A stretch of DNA of 64,000 nt from Bacillus solimangrovi (GTDB taxonomy: Bacteria > Bacillota > Bacilli > Bacillales > Bacillaceae_N), in contig NZ_MJEH01000005.1 in the NCBI RefSeq assembly GCF_001742425.1, forward strand, positions 38,839-102,838, given 5' to 3'. Under the pieces are notes generated by a model. It was not told the origin of the DNA and did not search any database. It was given only the letters and a program-made list of their open reading frames with translations. A program made the translations under genes and the position numbers. Of this stretch, positions 15,923 through 25,565 are shown in pieces. Position 1 is the first letter of the stretch. Each line of letters begins with the position of its first letter.

Positions 15923-17167
15923 TTAATTATTCGTTTCGTAATTTGGATTCTCTAACATGAATTTCCCTATTTCTAATAGGTCATCTTCATTAATCTCCCC
16001 ATCTGCAACTATATCAGTGTTATAGATTGCAAGCGCTGGCTCTGATGGGTCTTTAAATAAATTCCTTGCACCAATACCTAAATCAAGTAAAGTAAATTCT
16101 CCAGAGTGGTTAACGTCCATTAACCTTTCTATTGTTATTGTTCCTTTATCACACTCTTCATCAGCTAAATTTCTTTCCATTGCAATACCATCTGTAACTC
16201 GGCACATCATACGGTCAACAAGAGCTTCGCCTGTCTGAATACCCTTGAATTTCAGTTTCAACAATACTTCTCGTTCATTTACAATGTTTGCTTCACCTTT
16301 ACTTGCAATGATAACTCGTAACTTTTCATTCTCTGTTTCTTCAATTGATTTTACTAATTTCATTCCATCTACTTCTTCAAAGCCAACAAATTCTAGCTTT
16401 TCATTATCATAAGCTAGCTTAATGTCTTCAGCAGCAATTTCACTGATATTTTCAATGACTAAATCTGCAGTTACTGTTTCATTAAGATTAATTGTTTCTT
16501 TTTCAGGTACGATGTCTAATACCACTTCACCGCTACCTTCTGTATTGTCATGGTCATTATCAATAAATAAAACAGGACGGAAACCTGCCGTATTTGTTGT
16601 CTCTTGGTATGTCCAGTCAGTTACTGTATTGTTTCCACCTTGAATCACTTTTTGACTTGGTGCTACTGTTGGTGATGTTGAAGTCCAGCTTCCTACACCA
16701 TTTATATTCCAATATTCATGATTCCCTGGTGTAATAGTTCCGTTTAAATCACTGTTGATAAGGTATTTACTCCATTCGTTTTCCGTGTCATCATATTCAA
16801 ATCCACCTGTTAATATACGAGTTTTAAAATTATGCATACTAAAATCAGTTGACAATCTTAAGTTATTTATTCTTAAAGGATAATTTGGGTGATCATATTG
16901 AGATTCAAATTTTATTCGAAATTTATTCGAAGATAAACCATCAATATTCAAAGTTAGAAACTTGTCTTTAGCTAATACAATTGACTGAACTGAGTGAACT
17001 TTGTATGTTTGATTTTCAAAGTATTCGATAGTTACTTTTTCTGGGAGAGAAGCAGCAGATCCGTTCACCATAATTTGTAGCTTATTAATATTTACATCTT
17101 CATCGTATGTACAAGCTAATTTTAATAATTCATTGTTGTCAGTAATGTAATATGATTTATTATTCAT
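15923..17167 (-). CDS. cohesin-like and dockerin-like domain protein
   Basis: A 414-aa protein with no signal peptide. Residues about 1-130 are beta-rich; 130-200 contain a phage-tail-like segment (GNHEYWNINGVGSWTSTSPT, ending FRPVLFI). Residues about 213-345 look like a cohesin domain (GEVVLDIVPEKETINLNETV, then DIKLAYDNEKLEFVGFEEVD). The C-terminus has two dockerin-like repeats: DVNHSGEFTLLDLGIGARNL and DIVADGEINEDDLLEIGKFM, with Asp/Asn calcium positions. In other bacteria such pairs join extracellular enzymes. Missing export signal and a weak ribosome site suggest that the 5' end has been lost. Confidence 0.6.
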   Translation of the reverse strand: MNNKSYYITDNNELLKLACTYDEDVNINKLQIMVNGSAASLPEKVTIEYFENQTYKVHSVQSIVLAKDKFLTLNIDGLSSNKFRIKFESQYDHPNYPLRINNLRLSTDFSMHNFKTRILTGGFEYDDTENEWSKYLINSDLNGTITPGNHEYWNINGVGSWTSTSPTVAPSQKVIQGGNNTVTDWTYQETTNTAGFRPVLFIDNDHDNTEGSGEVVLDIVPEKETINLNETVTADLVIENISEIAAEDIKLAYDNEKLEFVGFEEVDGMKLVKSIEETENEKLRVIIASKGEANIVNEREVLLKLKFKGIQTGEALVDRMMCRVTDGIAMERNLADEECDKGTITIERLMDVNHSGEFTLLDLGIGARNLFKDPSEPALAIYNTDIVADGEINEDDLLEIGKFMLENPNYETNN

Positions 17168-17191
17168 TACCTTACTGTATGATTCTTTTCC

Positions 17192-17971
17192 CTAAAACTG
17201 ATCAATGACCTGTTTTTCTTCTGCTGTCATATCTTTGTAGGTTGTTTTCCCGTATGAAGGAGGCAGCCATCCTTTTCTTTGTGATCCAAACAAATTAAAT
17301 TTGTGCAATAGATCGGAATTCTTGAATTCTATATGGCATGTTCCCTTTTTATAAAATGTCACATAAAAATACTTCAATTCTATTTTTCTAGTTTCCTGAT
17401 AGTGTTCAGCCATTTTTAAAGTTTGATTAATGACAATTTCTTCGGATTTGCCATCGTCTAAGTAATTGAACACTTTTTCAATATCTTTTAGCTTATCTAG
17501 CACTTTATAGTCTGTTGGACTATACTTTCCCCAAAAATCATTATAGCCACTTAAAGGAATGATAACCTTCTTGTTGATTTTATGGGCTTTATTCGTTTTC
17601 CATCCATTGTATAAATAGATATTCTTTGATGTTTCGTAGTAATAATGTTTGTGGCTAAATTCTTCAAACAGATTTAATATCGTATCTTCCACCCCTTGGA
17701 TCATTTCCTTATTTAGCTGGATTCTTAGTGTGTAGATATTATAAAAAGAAAAATCATAGTCCTTTAATTCTTCAACATGTTGTAAATACTTTCGTTTTAA
17801 ATTACTTGTAAATAGTCCCATAAATTGATCATCGCTAAATAGAGTGCGCCAGTACTTAGATCTAATTTGTTTAATGTAGTCATTTTCTAAGCTACTACCC
17901 TCTTCATCCTCATATTCTAAACCTAGCTTTATTATAGGTCTGTTGTCATTATTAAAGCTTCTTAGCATCAA
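17192..17971 (-). CDS. DUF4942-type protein, 5' end probably lost
   Basis: A 259-aa frame containing NKKVIIPLSGYNDFW, LKDIEKVFNYLDDG, IELKYFYVTFYKKGTCHIEF and FGSQRKGWLPPSYGK, the characteristic C-terminal block of DUF4942 proteins. These are found on plasmids, integrative elements and phages, often fused to or beside DNA methyltransferases. No Shine-Dalgarno precedes the first ATG, the same frame stays open for 16 more codons upstream, and the sequence ends close to the integrase remnant, so the gene is likely cut at its 5' end. It supports a mobile-element origin for this part. Confidence 0.65.
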   Translation of the reverse strand: MMLRSFNNDNRPIIKLGLEYEDEEGSSLENDYIKQIRSKYWRTLFSDDQFMGLFTSNLKRKYLQHVEELKDYDFSFYNIYTLRIQLNKEMIQGVEDTILNLFEEFSHKHYYYETSKNIYLYNGWKTNKAHKINKKVIIPLSGYNDFWGKYSPTDYKVLDKLKDIEKVFNYLDDGKSEEIVINQTLKMAEHYQETRKIELKYFYVTFYKKGTCHIEFKNSDLLHKFNLFGSQRKGWLPPSYGKTTYKDMTAEEKQVIDQF

Positions 17972-18022
17972 CGGTTTGAGGCTGTTATATTCATTTATAA
18001 GTTTTAACCCTGCTTTTTATCC

Positions 18023-18809
18023 AAACAAGACTATAGTAAACGTACTATAGAAATTATTCACTCTACTATGTTTAACACTATGGCAACTGCAGTCAATCCA
18101 CTCAAGAAAATTGAAAATAACCCTTGTGAGAACGCAATAATCCCTAATAAAGCTAGACAAGACAAAAAAAATTCCAGTATATTGATTCAAGTGAAATACC
18201 TATTTTCTTAAGAGTAGCTAGACAGGATAATTATAATTATTATATATATTTCAAAGTTCTTATAGAAACAGGAATGAGAAAAGGTGAAGTAGCTGCACTC
18301 CAATGGAAGAACGTTGATTTTAAAAAAGGGATCATTTCAATTGAAAAGACTTTAGACTTTCAAGCAAAAGATGGTGAAGAATTATTTGGACTGACAAAGA
18401 CTTACGATTCAAAAAGAAAAATTAAAATTGGGGATTCATTACTAAAAGAATTAAAAACCATTTGAAGATTGTTAACCAGAATAAAGTTGTTTTTAATGAA
18501 GTTTATAAACACGATTACGAATTAGTATTTTGCCGTGAAAATGGAGATTTCTTACCTAAATCCACCCTATTTAATGCGCTAAATAGAATATTGAAAAATT
18601 CAGGATTTCCAAAATTCCTATTCATGGATTAAGACACACTCATGCAGTTTTATTACTTGAATCTGATGCGAGTATGAAATTCATCCAGGAACGATTTAGG
18701 TCATAAATCAATTACGATTACTTCAGATGTGTATGCACACATATCACAAATGCTAGAAAAAGAATCGGTGGACAACTACGATGATTACATGAAAAATTTA
18801 TTAAGATAA
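18023..18809 (+). pseudogene. tyrosine-type integrase, frameshifted and 5'-truncated
   Basis: Joining frames gives a phage or integrative-element integrase from the core-binding domain (TMFNTMATAVNPLKKIENNP) through the catalytic domain. Catalytic positions are visible: Arg in ETGMRKGEVAALQW, the HGLRHTH box, and Tyr in SDVYAHIS. Frame changes occur near 18172, 18460, 18615 and 18690, each by one base, and the N-terminal DNA-binding domain is missing. It is non-functional. It ends about 118 bases from the glnA stop, marking the border of an old integrated element. Confidence 0.8.
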
Positions 18810-18864
18810 TTTTTTTTTGCTCATTTTAGGGGGCAATTAAGGGGCAAAAAGTGGGCAAAAACGA

Positions 18865-18881
18865 AACTAGATAATCTAGTT
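18865..18881 (+). terminator. hairpin after the integrase remnant
   Basis: Stem AACTAGA/TCTAGTT with a TAA loop, followed by CATTTTTG. Just before it GGGGCAA-like words recur three times (18829-18857), which could be remains of recombinase arm or attachment sites. Confidence 0.5.
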
Positions 18882-18900
18882 CATTTTTGACCACCTGCAA

Positions 18901-18920
18901 AACGTTGTTATATCAACGTT
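18901..18920 (-). terminator. glnRA operon terminator
   Basis: Stem AACGTTG/CAACGTT directly after the glnA stop on the minus strand; the T tail is short. Confidence 0.6.
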
Positions 18921-18926
18921 TATCTA

Positions 18927-20261
18927 TTAATATTGAGATAAATATTGCTCTCTCTCCCATGGATGTACTTGTGTGCGGAACATATCCCATTCGATTTCTT
19001 TCGCTTCAATGAAGTGTTCAGAGATGTGTTCACCAAGTGCATTGTATAGGATCTCATCTGATTTGAACTTCTTCAATGCTTCAGATAAAGTTGATGGTAA
19101 TTGTTTGATACCAGTTTCTTCAAGCTCTGCTTCACTCATTACATAGATGTTACGGTTGATTGGAGCAGGTGCTTTTAAGCCTTTTTTGATTCCATCAAGA
19201 CCTGCTGCAAGCATAACTGCCATTGCAAGGTATGGGTTTGCAGATGGATCAACACTACGTACTTCAACACGTGTGCTCATTCCACGAGATGCTGGAATAC
19301 GGATTAATGGGCTACGGTTTTTCGCTGACCATGCTACATAAGATGGTGCCTCATATCCTGGTACTAAACGTTTGTATGAGTTAACCGTTGGATTTGTGAT
19401 TGCTGTAAATGCTTGAGCATGCTCAAGAATACCAGCGATGAATTGGTAAGCTGTTTCTGTTAATTGAAGTTCGCCACCCTCATCATAGAATGCATTTTCG
19501 CTTCCTTTGAATAATGACATGTTACAGTGCATACCAGATCCGTTCACTCCGAATAATGGTTTTGGCATAAATGTTGCGTGTAAACCGTGCTTACGTGCAA
19601 TTGTTTTAACGACAAGTTTGAACGTTTGGATATCGTCACATGCTTTAATTGCATTTGCATATTTAAAGTCAATTTCATGTTGACCTGGAGCAACCTCATG
19701 GTGAGAAGCTTCAATTTCAAATCCCATGTCTTCAAGCTCTAACACAATATCACGTCGGCAGTTTTCACCTAGGTCAGTAGGCGCTAAGTCAAAGTAACCA
19801 CCTTTATCATTTAATTCAAGTGTAGGCTCGCCCTTCTCATCATTTTTGAATAAGAAGAATTCTGGCTCAGGTCCAATGTTAAAGCTTGTGAAGCCCATTT
19901 CTTCAGCTTCTTTTAATACCTTCTTCAAAATACCACGTGGATCACCTGCGAATGGTTTACCTTCAGGTGTGTACACATCACAAATTAAACGTGCAACCTT
20001 ACCTTTTTCAGCTGTCCAAGGGAATACTACCCATGTATCAAGATCAGGGTGTAACTTCATATCTGACTCTTCAATACGAACGAAACCTTCAATTGAAGAA
20101 CCATCAAACATCATTTCGTTTGCTAACGCCTTTTCTAGTTGACCTTTAGGAATTTCTACATTTTTAATCGTTCCTAACATGTCTGTAAATTGTAGGCGAA
20201 TAAAACGAACATTTTCCTCATCAGCAAGTCTTAAAATATCTTCCTTTGTATATTTAGCCAT
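18927..20261 (-). CDS. glnA: glutamine synthetase type I
   Basis: A 444-aa enzyme, the usual length for Gram-positive GSI-alpha. It makes glutamine from glutamate, ammonia and ATP in the cytoplasm and in Bacillus also relays nitrogen status to GlnR and TnrA. Visible signatures are [20 protein letters not shown] at the N-terminus, [10 protein letters not shown], the EPEFFLF metal site, [12 protein letters not shown], the glutamate-site loop, [13 protein letters not shown] and a tail ending [23 protein letters not shown] precedes the ATG. It follows glnR by 65 bases and shares its promoter. Confidence 0.99.
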   Translation of the reverse strand: MAKYTKEDILRLADEENVRFIRLQFTDMLGTIKNVEIPKGQLEKALANEMMFDGSSIEGFVRIEESDMKLHPDLDTWVVFPWTAEKGKVARLICDVYTPEGKPFAGDPRGILKKVLKEAEEMGFTSFNIGPEPEFFLFKNDEKGEPTLELNDKGGYFDLAPTDLGENCRRDIVLELEDMGFEIEASHHEVAPGQHEIDFKYANAIKACDDIQTFKLVVKTIARKHGLHATFMPKPLFGVNGSGMHCNMSLFKGSENAFYDEGGELQLTETAYQFIAGILEHAQAFTAITNPTVNSYKRLVPGYEAPSYVAWSAKNRSPLIRIPASRGMSTRVEVRSVDPSANPYLAMAVMLAAGLDGIKKGLKAPAPINRNIYVMSEAELEETGIKQLPSTLSEALKKFKSDEILYNALGEHISEHFIEAKEIEWDMFRTQVHPWEREQYLSQY

Positions 20262-20326
20262 CTTTTTCTTCCTCCCCTAAGTAAGTGTGCATTATTATAT
20301 ATATTTATAAAATAACTTATAAAAAA

Positions 20327-20731
20327 TCAATGGAAAAATCTTGACATTTCCCCTTGACGGAGGGCTGTACGATTGAAACGACCAGCTTGCATCAATTCAT
20401 TCTTCAACAAGCGACGTAGTTCTGTATCTGTTAAATCTTTCGTCGTTTCTGCGTCAGCTTGCTTTGTAAGTACTGGTTGCTCATTCTGTAATTTCACTTC
20501 AAAAATTTGCTTAATTCCTGCTAAATTTACACCTTGGTCAATCAATTCTTTTATTTCTAACAATGTATCCACATCGTTAAATGAGAATAAGCGTCGATTA
20601 CCTTCTGTTCGTGCTGGTTTAATCAAGTTATGCTCCTCATAGTAACGAATTTGTCTCGCAGATAATTCTGTCAATTGTTTCACTATTGAAATCGGAAATA
20701 GTGGCATATGACGACGGATGTTGTCACTCAT
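20327..20731 (-). CDS. glnR: nitrogen regulator GlnR (MerR family)
   Basis: A 134-aa repressor. Residues about 10-75 form the MerR winged helix ([20 protein letters not shown], then [20 protein letters not shown]). The short C-terminal region ([24 protein letters not shown]) resembles the GlnR tail that senses feedback-inhibited glutamine synthetase. In Bacillus it represses glnRA and other nitrogen genes when glutamine is plentiful. GGAGGGG lies upstream of the ATG. Two GlnR operators lie in the promoter, so the operon is autoregulated. Confidence 0.97.
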   Translation of the reverse strand: MSDNIRRHMPLFPISIVKQLTELSARQIRYYEEHNLIKPARTEGNRRLFSFNDVDTLLEIKELIDQGVNLAGIKQIFEVKLQNEQPVLTKQADAETTKDLTDTELRRLLKNELMQAGRFNRTALRQGEMSRFFH

Positions 20732-20786
20732 CTCTACCCCTCCAATCTTGTTGAAATATGTATTATTTCATTCCTAACTTGATCAT

Positions 20787-20816
20787 AATATATCATAATG
20801 TAAGTTCTACTGTCAA
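20787..20816 (-). promoter_or_regulatory. glnRA SigA-type promoter
   Basis: On the minus strand TTGACA at 20816-20811 and TATATT at 20792-20787 are separated by 18 bases. The -35 overlaps one GlnR operator. Confidence 0.7.
20799..20815. promoter_or_regulatory. GlnR operator 2
   Basis: Minus-strand TGACA-N7-TTACA, overlapping the -35 box. Fits the TGTNA-N7-TNACA operator with one substitution, as does the promoter-proximal site of B. subtilis glnRA. Confidence 0.75.
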
Positions 20817-20821
20817 TTGTA

Positions 20822-20838
20822 TGTTAGGTTTTTTCACA
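20822..20838. promoter_or_regulatory. GlnR operator 1
   Basis: TGTTA-N7-TCACA is a perfect fit to the GlnR/TnrA consensus TGTNA-N7-TNACA. It lies immediately upstream of the -35 box and in phase, one helical spacing from operator 2. Confidence 0.85.
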
Positions 20839-20892
20839 TCGGAATTTTCCGAATTTTGATTTTAACGTGAAGTTTTGCAATACACATAATAA

Positions 20893-20928
20893 GTAAAGTA
20901 CAGCTCATGAGAGTTTACTGTACTTTAC
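20893..20928 (-). terminator. ynbB terminator
   Basis: Perfect 11-bp stem GTAAAGTACAG/CTGTACTTTAC after the ynbB stop, followed on the minus strand by TTATTATG. Confidence 0.8.
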
Positions 20929-20942
20929 CTAATCTAAATTTC

Positions 20943-22205
20943 TCAATCAAGCGTGAGAATCTTTTTCTCAATCAGTTGTGAAACTGCTGAACAAACTGCA
21001 ATTTTTACATGTTCATAAGTTAGACCACCTTGTACGTAACATTCATATGGTGGACGCATCGGACCATCCGCTGATAATTCAATACTTGCACCTTGAATGA
21101 ATGTGCCAGCTGCCATGATGACATCATCTTCATAACCAGGCATATAACTTGCTGTCGGTTTTACATGAGCATTAACAGGAGAAGCTTGTTGTATTGCTTG
21201 AGCAAACACCGTCATCATATCTGGATCTTCAAATGTAACAGACTGAATAAGATCTGTTCGTTTACTATTCCATTTTGGTGTTGTTGTAATTCCAATCTTC
21301 TCTAACAGTGCTGCTGTGAAAACAGCACCCTTTAACGCTTGGCTAACAACATGAGGCGCAAAGAAAAAGCCTTGATACATTTCTTGTAAACTATATAAAG
21401 AAGCCCCCGCTTCTTTCCCTATTCCAGGAGATGTTAATCGAAATGCACACTGCTCAATCAAATCTTTTCTTCCGACTAAATAACCGCCTGTCTTAACGAG
21501 TCCTCCACCTGGGTTTTTTATTAAAGAACCAGCGATTAAATCCGCTCCAACATGGCAGGGCTCTAGTTCTTCTACAAATTCCCCGTAACAGTTATCTACA
21601 AATACGATAACATCTTCTTTTATTCCTTTGACAAACTGAATCATTTTTTCAATCTCTTCTATATTAAATGAAGGTCTTGATGCATACCCTTTTGAGCGCT
21701 GTATACCGATCATTTTTGTTTTACTTGTAATTGCTTTTTTTACAGCTTCATAATCAACTGATCCTTCATCTGTAAGTGAGACTGCTTGATAGCTAATGTT
21801 AAAATCTCGTAACGAACCAGTTCCATTACCTCGAATACCTACAATTTCTTCTAACGTATCATATGGTTTACCTGTTATGTACACAAGCTCATCATCAGGA
21901 CGTAATACACCGAACAATGCGGTTGAAATAGCATGTGTACCCGAAATAATTTGCGGGCGAACAATTGCTTCATCATGACCAAATACGTCAGCGTATATTT
22001 CTTCAAGTGTATCTCGACCGAGATCGTCATATCCGTAACCTGTTGATGGTGTGAAATGAAAATCACTTACTCGATGATTTCGAAATGATTCTAATACACG
22101 GAACTGGTGCAACTCTGCAACCTTCTCCATTTGGCGATGAATTGGAGCAATAACTTGTTCCGTTTCTTCTATTAAAACATTTAACTTAGGGTGGTATTGC
22201 AACAT
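20943..22205 (-). CDS. ynbB: PLP-dependent methionine gamma-lyase-like protein YnbB
   Basis: A 420-aa fold-type I pyridoxal-phosphate protein of the family annotated as aluminium resistance or methionine gamma-lyase family. Features are TPSTGYGYDDLGRDTLEEIY near residue 50, the cofactor-binding SGTHAIS segment, IGIQRSKGYASRP, and DLIAGSLIKNPGGGLVKTGG, which holds the likely Schiff-base Lys. The substrate is not established. AGGAG lies before the ATG and the gene follows hflX by 18 bases, so the two are one operon, as in B. subtilis (ynbA-ynbB). Confidence 0.93.
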   Translation of the reverse strand: MLQYHPKLNVLIEETEQVIAPIHRQMEKVAELHQFRVLESFRNHRVSDFHFTPSTGYGYDDLGRDTLEEIYADVFGHDEAIVRPQIISGTHAISTALFGVLRPDDELVYITGKPYDTLEEIVGIRGNGTGSLRDFNISYQAVSLTDEGSVDYEAVKKAITSKTKMIGIQRSKGYASRPSFNIEEIEKMIQFVKGIKEDVIVFVDNCYGEFVEELEPCHVGADLIAGSLIKNPGGGLVKTGGYLVGRKDLIEQCAFRLTSPGIGKEAGASLYSLQEMYQGFFFAPHVVSQALKGAVFTAALLEKIGITTTPKWNSKRTDLIQSVTFEDPDMMTVFAQAIQQASPVNAHVKPTASYMPGYEDDVIMAAGTFIQGASIELSADGPMRPPYECYVQGGLTYEHVKIAVCSAVSQLIEKKILTLD

Positions 22206-22223
22206 GCTGAATAAACTCCTTCT

Positions 22224-23489
22224 CTATCTCTCATATTTCTTTAACGTTGTATATAACGGATGTGATTGCTGTACAAATCCGTGTACACGATACGCTTCTC
22301 TTTCTTCATCAAACTTTCTCTGTGTAACGATCGTCTCTTGCTTCAATTGAGCGAGCAGCTTTCCTTCATCAGGTGAAAGCAGAACTCGATATGGTTCCAT
22401 TTGCTTTTGGAGTTTCTCCTCAATCGTCTGTAATAATTGAATAATATCATCATCATCATATGCACTTATTTGAAGTGAATCCAATCCTTTTGCTGGTATG
22501 AATGCATCTTCTAATAAGTCCTTCTTATTGTATACGGTTAGCATTGAAATGTTCGCTGCATCCAACTCATCTAACAACTTATGTACAGTTTGCTCATGCT
22601 GAAAAACATCAGGGTGTGATGAATCTGCTACATGAAGCATGAGGTCAGCCTCTTTTACTTCTTCTAATGTGGAACGAAAAGCAGCCACCAATGTAGTTGG
22701 TAAGTCTTGAATAAATCCAACTGTGTCTGTAAGTAATACTGTTAACCCGCTCGGTAATTGAATTTTTCTCGTTAATGGATCAAGTGTGGCAAACAATTGG
22801 TCTTTCGCATAGGCATCAGCTTCTGTTAACTGATTGAAAATTGTTGATTTTCCAGCATTCGTATAACCGAGTAAGACAACTTGAATCGTTTGATTTCTCT
22901 TCCGTTGACTACGATAACGTTCTCGGTGTGCAACAACAGTTTTCAATTGACGTTTGATTTCATCTATACGGCGGTGAATATGACGTCGATCAGTTTCTAA
23001 CTTTGTTTCACCAGGACCTCGTGTCCCAATACCTCCTCCAAGTCGTGATAAAGCAGTGCCTTGTCCAACTAAACGAGGCAACATATATTGCAGTTGAGCA
23101 AGTTCGACTTGTAATTTCCCTTCCTTAGTTCGGGCTCGATTTGCAAAAATATCGAGAATGAGCTGTGTACGATCGACAATTGGTATATCAATCGTGTTAC
23201 CTAAATTACGCAACTGACTTGGTGAAAGTTCATCATTTGAGATTATTAAGTCCGCTTCGATCTCTTCTACGAAAGTTGCAAGTTCTTCTACTTTACCCTT
23301 ACCTATATATAAAGCTGGATGAATACGATCACGATTTTGAGTGAACACCGCATGCACTTCAGCGCCTGCCGTCTCAGCTAATGCAGCAAGCTCATCCATT
23401 GAATATTGAAAACGTTCAGAATCACCTTGATTAAGCTTACAGCCTATTAATACGACCCGCTCTTTTTCATTTACTTGTACTTGATTCAA
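22224..23489 (-). CDS. hflX: ribosome-associated GTPase HflX
   Basis: A 421-aa GTPase that binds the 50S subunit and splits or rescues stalled ribosomes under stress. The N-terminal half has the HflX glycine-rich signature [20 protein letters not shown] around residue 150 and a coiled linker. The G domain shows [11 protein letters not shown] (G1), TDTVGF (G3) and YNKKD (G4). The start is TTG at 23489 with GAGGGAAG upstream. It is the first gene of the hflX-ynbB operon. Confidence 0.97.
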   Translation of the reverse strand: MNQVQVNEKERVVLIGCKLNQGDSERFQYSMDELAALAETAGAEVHAVFTQNRDRIHPALYIGKGKVEELATFVEEIEADLIISNDELSPSQLRNLGNTIDIPIVDRTQLILDIFANRARTKEGKLQVELAQLQYMLPRLVGQGTALSRLGGGIGTRGPGETKLETDRRHIHRRIDEIKRQLKTVVAHRERYRSQRKRNQTIQVVLLGYTNAGKSTIFNQLTEADAYAKDQLFATLDPLTRKIQLPSGLTVLLTDTVGFIQDLPTTLVAAFRSTLEEVKEADLMLHVADSSHPDVFQHEQTVHKLLDELDAANISMLTVYNKKDLLEDAFIPAKGLDSLQISAYDDDDIIQLLQTIEEKLQKQMEPYRVLLSPDEGKLLAQLKQETIVTQRKFDEEREAYRVHGFVQQSHPLYTTLKKYER

Positions 23490-23811
23490 TTTCTTCCCTC
23501 TTTCTGACCTTCATCTAGTTACCTGTTGACAGTATACCAAACTGATAAGCTGATGTACTAATCTTCTTTTATATATCAAAATTTTTTTTGTAAAATAACT
23601 CATTAACGAGCATTACCTATGAACAAATCACTTGATGTTTTAATTGATAACGATTAAAATTCTTACGTTGAATACAGTTAGGCATGCGTTTGTAATTCTC
23701 ATCCTCCCCATTCCTTGAGGTAATTACATATTTAAAAAAGAAAGTTTTATTAACTATAGCATTTCAACAAACATAGTTTATTACAACAATGAAAAAGGAG
23801 GTCCTGAGCAC
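23490..23811. other. 322-bp divergent intergenic region
   Basis: Separates the diverging hflX and TRIC genes, so it should hold both promoters. It is AT-rich; no riboswitch, operator or small gene could be recognised. Confidence 0.6.
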
Positions 23812-24423
23812 GTGTCTTGGGATATTTTAAATATCATTGGTACTGTTGCCTTTGCAATTAGTGGAGCAATTGTTGCCATGGAAGAAGAATATGATATTTT
23901 CGGAGTTTATATATTAGGCTTAGCAACTGCATTTGGAGGCGGAGCGATACGGAATTTACTAATCGGTGTTCCTGTATCCGCACTATGGGAGCAAGGTACA
24001 CTCTTTACACTTGCTATCATCGTAATCACATTACTATTCTTCTTTCCAAATAGCATTTTAAAACCTTGGAAGAAATTTGGAACTTTCACTGATGCCGTTG
24101 GACTAGGTGCTTTCGCAATCCAAGGAGCATTATACGCCACAGCCATGAACCACCCTTTAAGTGCCGTTGTCGTAGCTGCAGTTCTCACAGGTAGCGGTGG
24201 TGGGATGATCCGTGACGTACTTGCTCGCAGGAAACCTGTCGTATTTTTACGTTCAGAGATATACGCACTCTGGGCTGTTTTTGCAGGACTTGTGATTGGT
24301 CTTGGTATTGCAACAAGTAGTTGGCATTATTATCTGTTGTTATCGTTAGTCGTCATCTTGCGAATGGTTTCATATCATTATAGATGGAAATTACCATATC
24401 GTCCTCTATCAAATAACATGTAA
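23812..24423 (+). CDS. TRIC-type (UPF0126) membrane channel family protein
   Basis: A 203-aa integral membrane protein with seven hydrophobic segments and the duplicated glycine motifs of the bacterial trimeric intracellular cation channel family: GTVAFAISGAIVAMEE, FGGGAIRNLLIG, then in the second half GAFAIQGALYA and GSGGGMIRDVLARR. Family members conduct monovalent cations; the physiological role in bacilli is unclear. The start is GTG with AAGGAGGT upstream. It is a lone plus-strand gene between hflX and spoVK and converges on spoVK with ten bases between stops. Confidence 0.9.
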   Translation: MSWDILNIIGTVAFAISGAIVAMEEEYDIFGVYILGLATAFGGGAIRNLLIGVPVSALWEQGTLFTLAIIVITLLFFFPNSILKPWKKFGTFTDAVGLGAFAIQGALYATAMNHPLSAVVVAAVLTGSGGGMIRDVLARRKPVVFLRSEIYALWAVFAGLVIGLGIATSSWHYYLLLSLVVILRMVSYHYRWKLPYRPLSNNM

Positions 24424-24433
24424 ATATTAAATA

Positions 24434-25375
24434 TTACTCTTGAAAGGAAAGATCATGGCTTCTAATCGTCATTAAGTCTTTTTTCGTAAATTCTTTATGC
24501 TCTAGAAGCCTGATTGCCTGTGAACGAATCGCTTTTTCTACAATATTACGTACGTAACGTCCATTACTGAAGTCCTTTTTATAAGATGCTTTTTGTGCTA
24601 GGTGTTGCTTTAACTTCATTGATGCTTCAGTTGAAACGTCATATTCCCTTTCTTCAAACATAAGTGTTGCAATCTCCATTAGCTCATCAACTTTATAATC
24701 AGGAAAGTCAATTACAATTGGAAACCTCGACTTTAAACCAGGATTTAACGATAAGAAATGTTCCATCTCCTTCGGATAACCAGCTAAAATTAAAATAAAA
24801 TGTTCTCGTTGCTCTTCCATGTGTGCAACAAGGGTATCAATTGCTTCCTTTCCAAAATCCTTTTCACCACCTCTTGCAAGCGAATATGCCTCATCTATGA
24901 ACAAAATTCCACCTAGTGATTTTTTTATCAGCTGCCGAGTTTTTTGTGCTGTATGACCAATATATTCACCAACTAAATCTGCCCTTTCAGCTTCAATCAA
25001 ATGACCTTTCGTTAATATATTCATATCTTTTAACAGCTTACCTAACAATTTTGCAACCGTTGTCTTACCTGTCCCTGGATTTCCACGAAACATCATGTGG
25101 AGCGCTTGACTACTTTCCTTTAATCCCACTTCTCTTCGTTTTTCATTTACATATAACCATGCATACATTTCTCTTAAAACTTCTTTTATATCTTGTAAAC
25201 CAATTAATTTATCCATCTCAGTTTCAATTTGCTTTAACGGAATATGTTCATTCATGACATCAATTTTCTGCTGCAATTCTGCGGGAGGTTCTTTCAAAGT
25301 GGAGTATTCATGCTGATTTTTTTTCAGAACAATGTTGATTTGTCCATTCTTCTTTGTTGATAATGGTTGCTGCAC
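24434..25375 (-). CDS. spoVK: stage V sporulation protein K (AAA ATPase)
   Basis: About 313 aa, close to the B. subtilis protein. It belongs to the CbxX/CfxQ group of AAA ATPases and is made in the mother cell, where it is needed for spore maturation. Residues about 90-220 hold Walker A (FRGNPGTGKTTVAKLLG), Walker B (GGILFIDEAYSL) and an arginine-finger region near SRFPIVIDF. The second of two in-frame GTG codons (25375) is chosen, since AAAAGGGG lies at proper distance from it. Divergent from the recombinase gene. Confidence 0.93.
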   Translation of the reverse strand: MQQPLSTKKNGQINIVLKKNQHEYSTLKEPPAELQQKIDVMNEHIPLKQIETEMDKLIGLQDIKEVLREMYAWLYVNEKRREVGLKESSQALHMMFRGNPGTGKTTVAKLLGKLLKDMNILTKGHLIEAERADLVGEYIGHTAQKTRQLIKKSLGGILFIDEAYSLARGGEKDFGKEAIDTLVAHMEEQREHFILILAGYPKEMEHFLSLNPGLKSRFPIVIDFPDYKVDELMEIATLMFEEREYDVSTEASMKLKQHLAQKASYKKDFSNGRYVRNIVEKAIRSQAIRLLEHKEFTKKDLMTIRSHDLSFQE

Positions 25376-25446
25376 ACCACTCACCCCTTTTCACTAGTAT
25401 ATGAGTGAATTAAAAAAAAGTGTGATAAATGCCCATTTTTTATTTC

Positions 25447-25475
25447 TTGACTGACTGCTTTTTCCCTTATATAAG
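25447..25475 (+). promoter_or_regulatory. possible SigA promoter of the recombinase gene
   Basis: TTGACT and TATAAG separated by 17 bases, about 90 bases upstream of the ATG at 25566. Confidence 0.4.
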
Positions 25476-25565
25476 GCGTATTTCAAAACTTTTGTTATAA
25501 TAAAGAAAGAATTATAAATATCTAACAAGTGATGAATAATACGCCAATAGAATGAGGAGAAGAAA

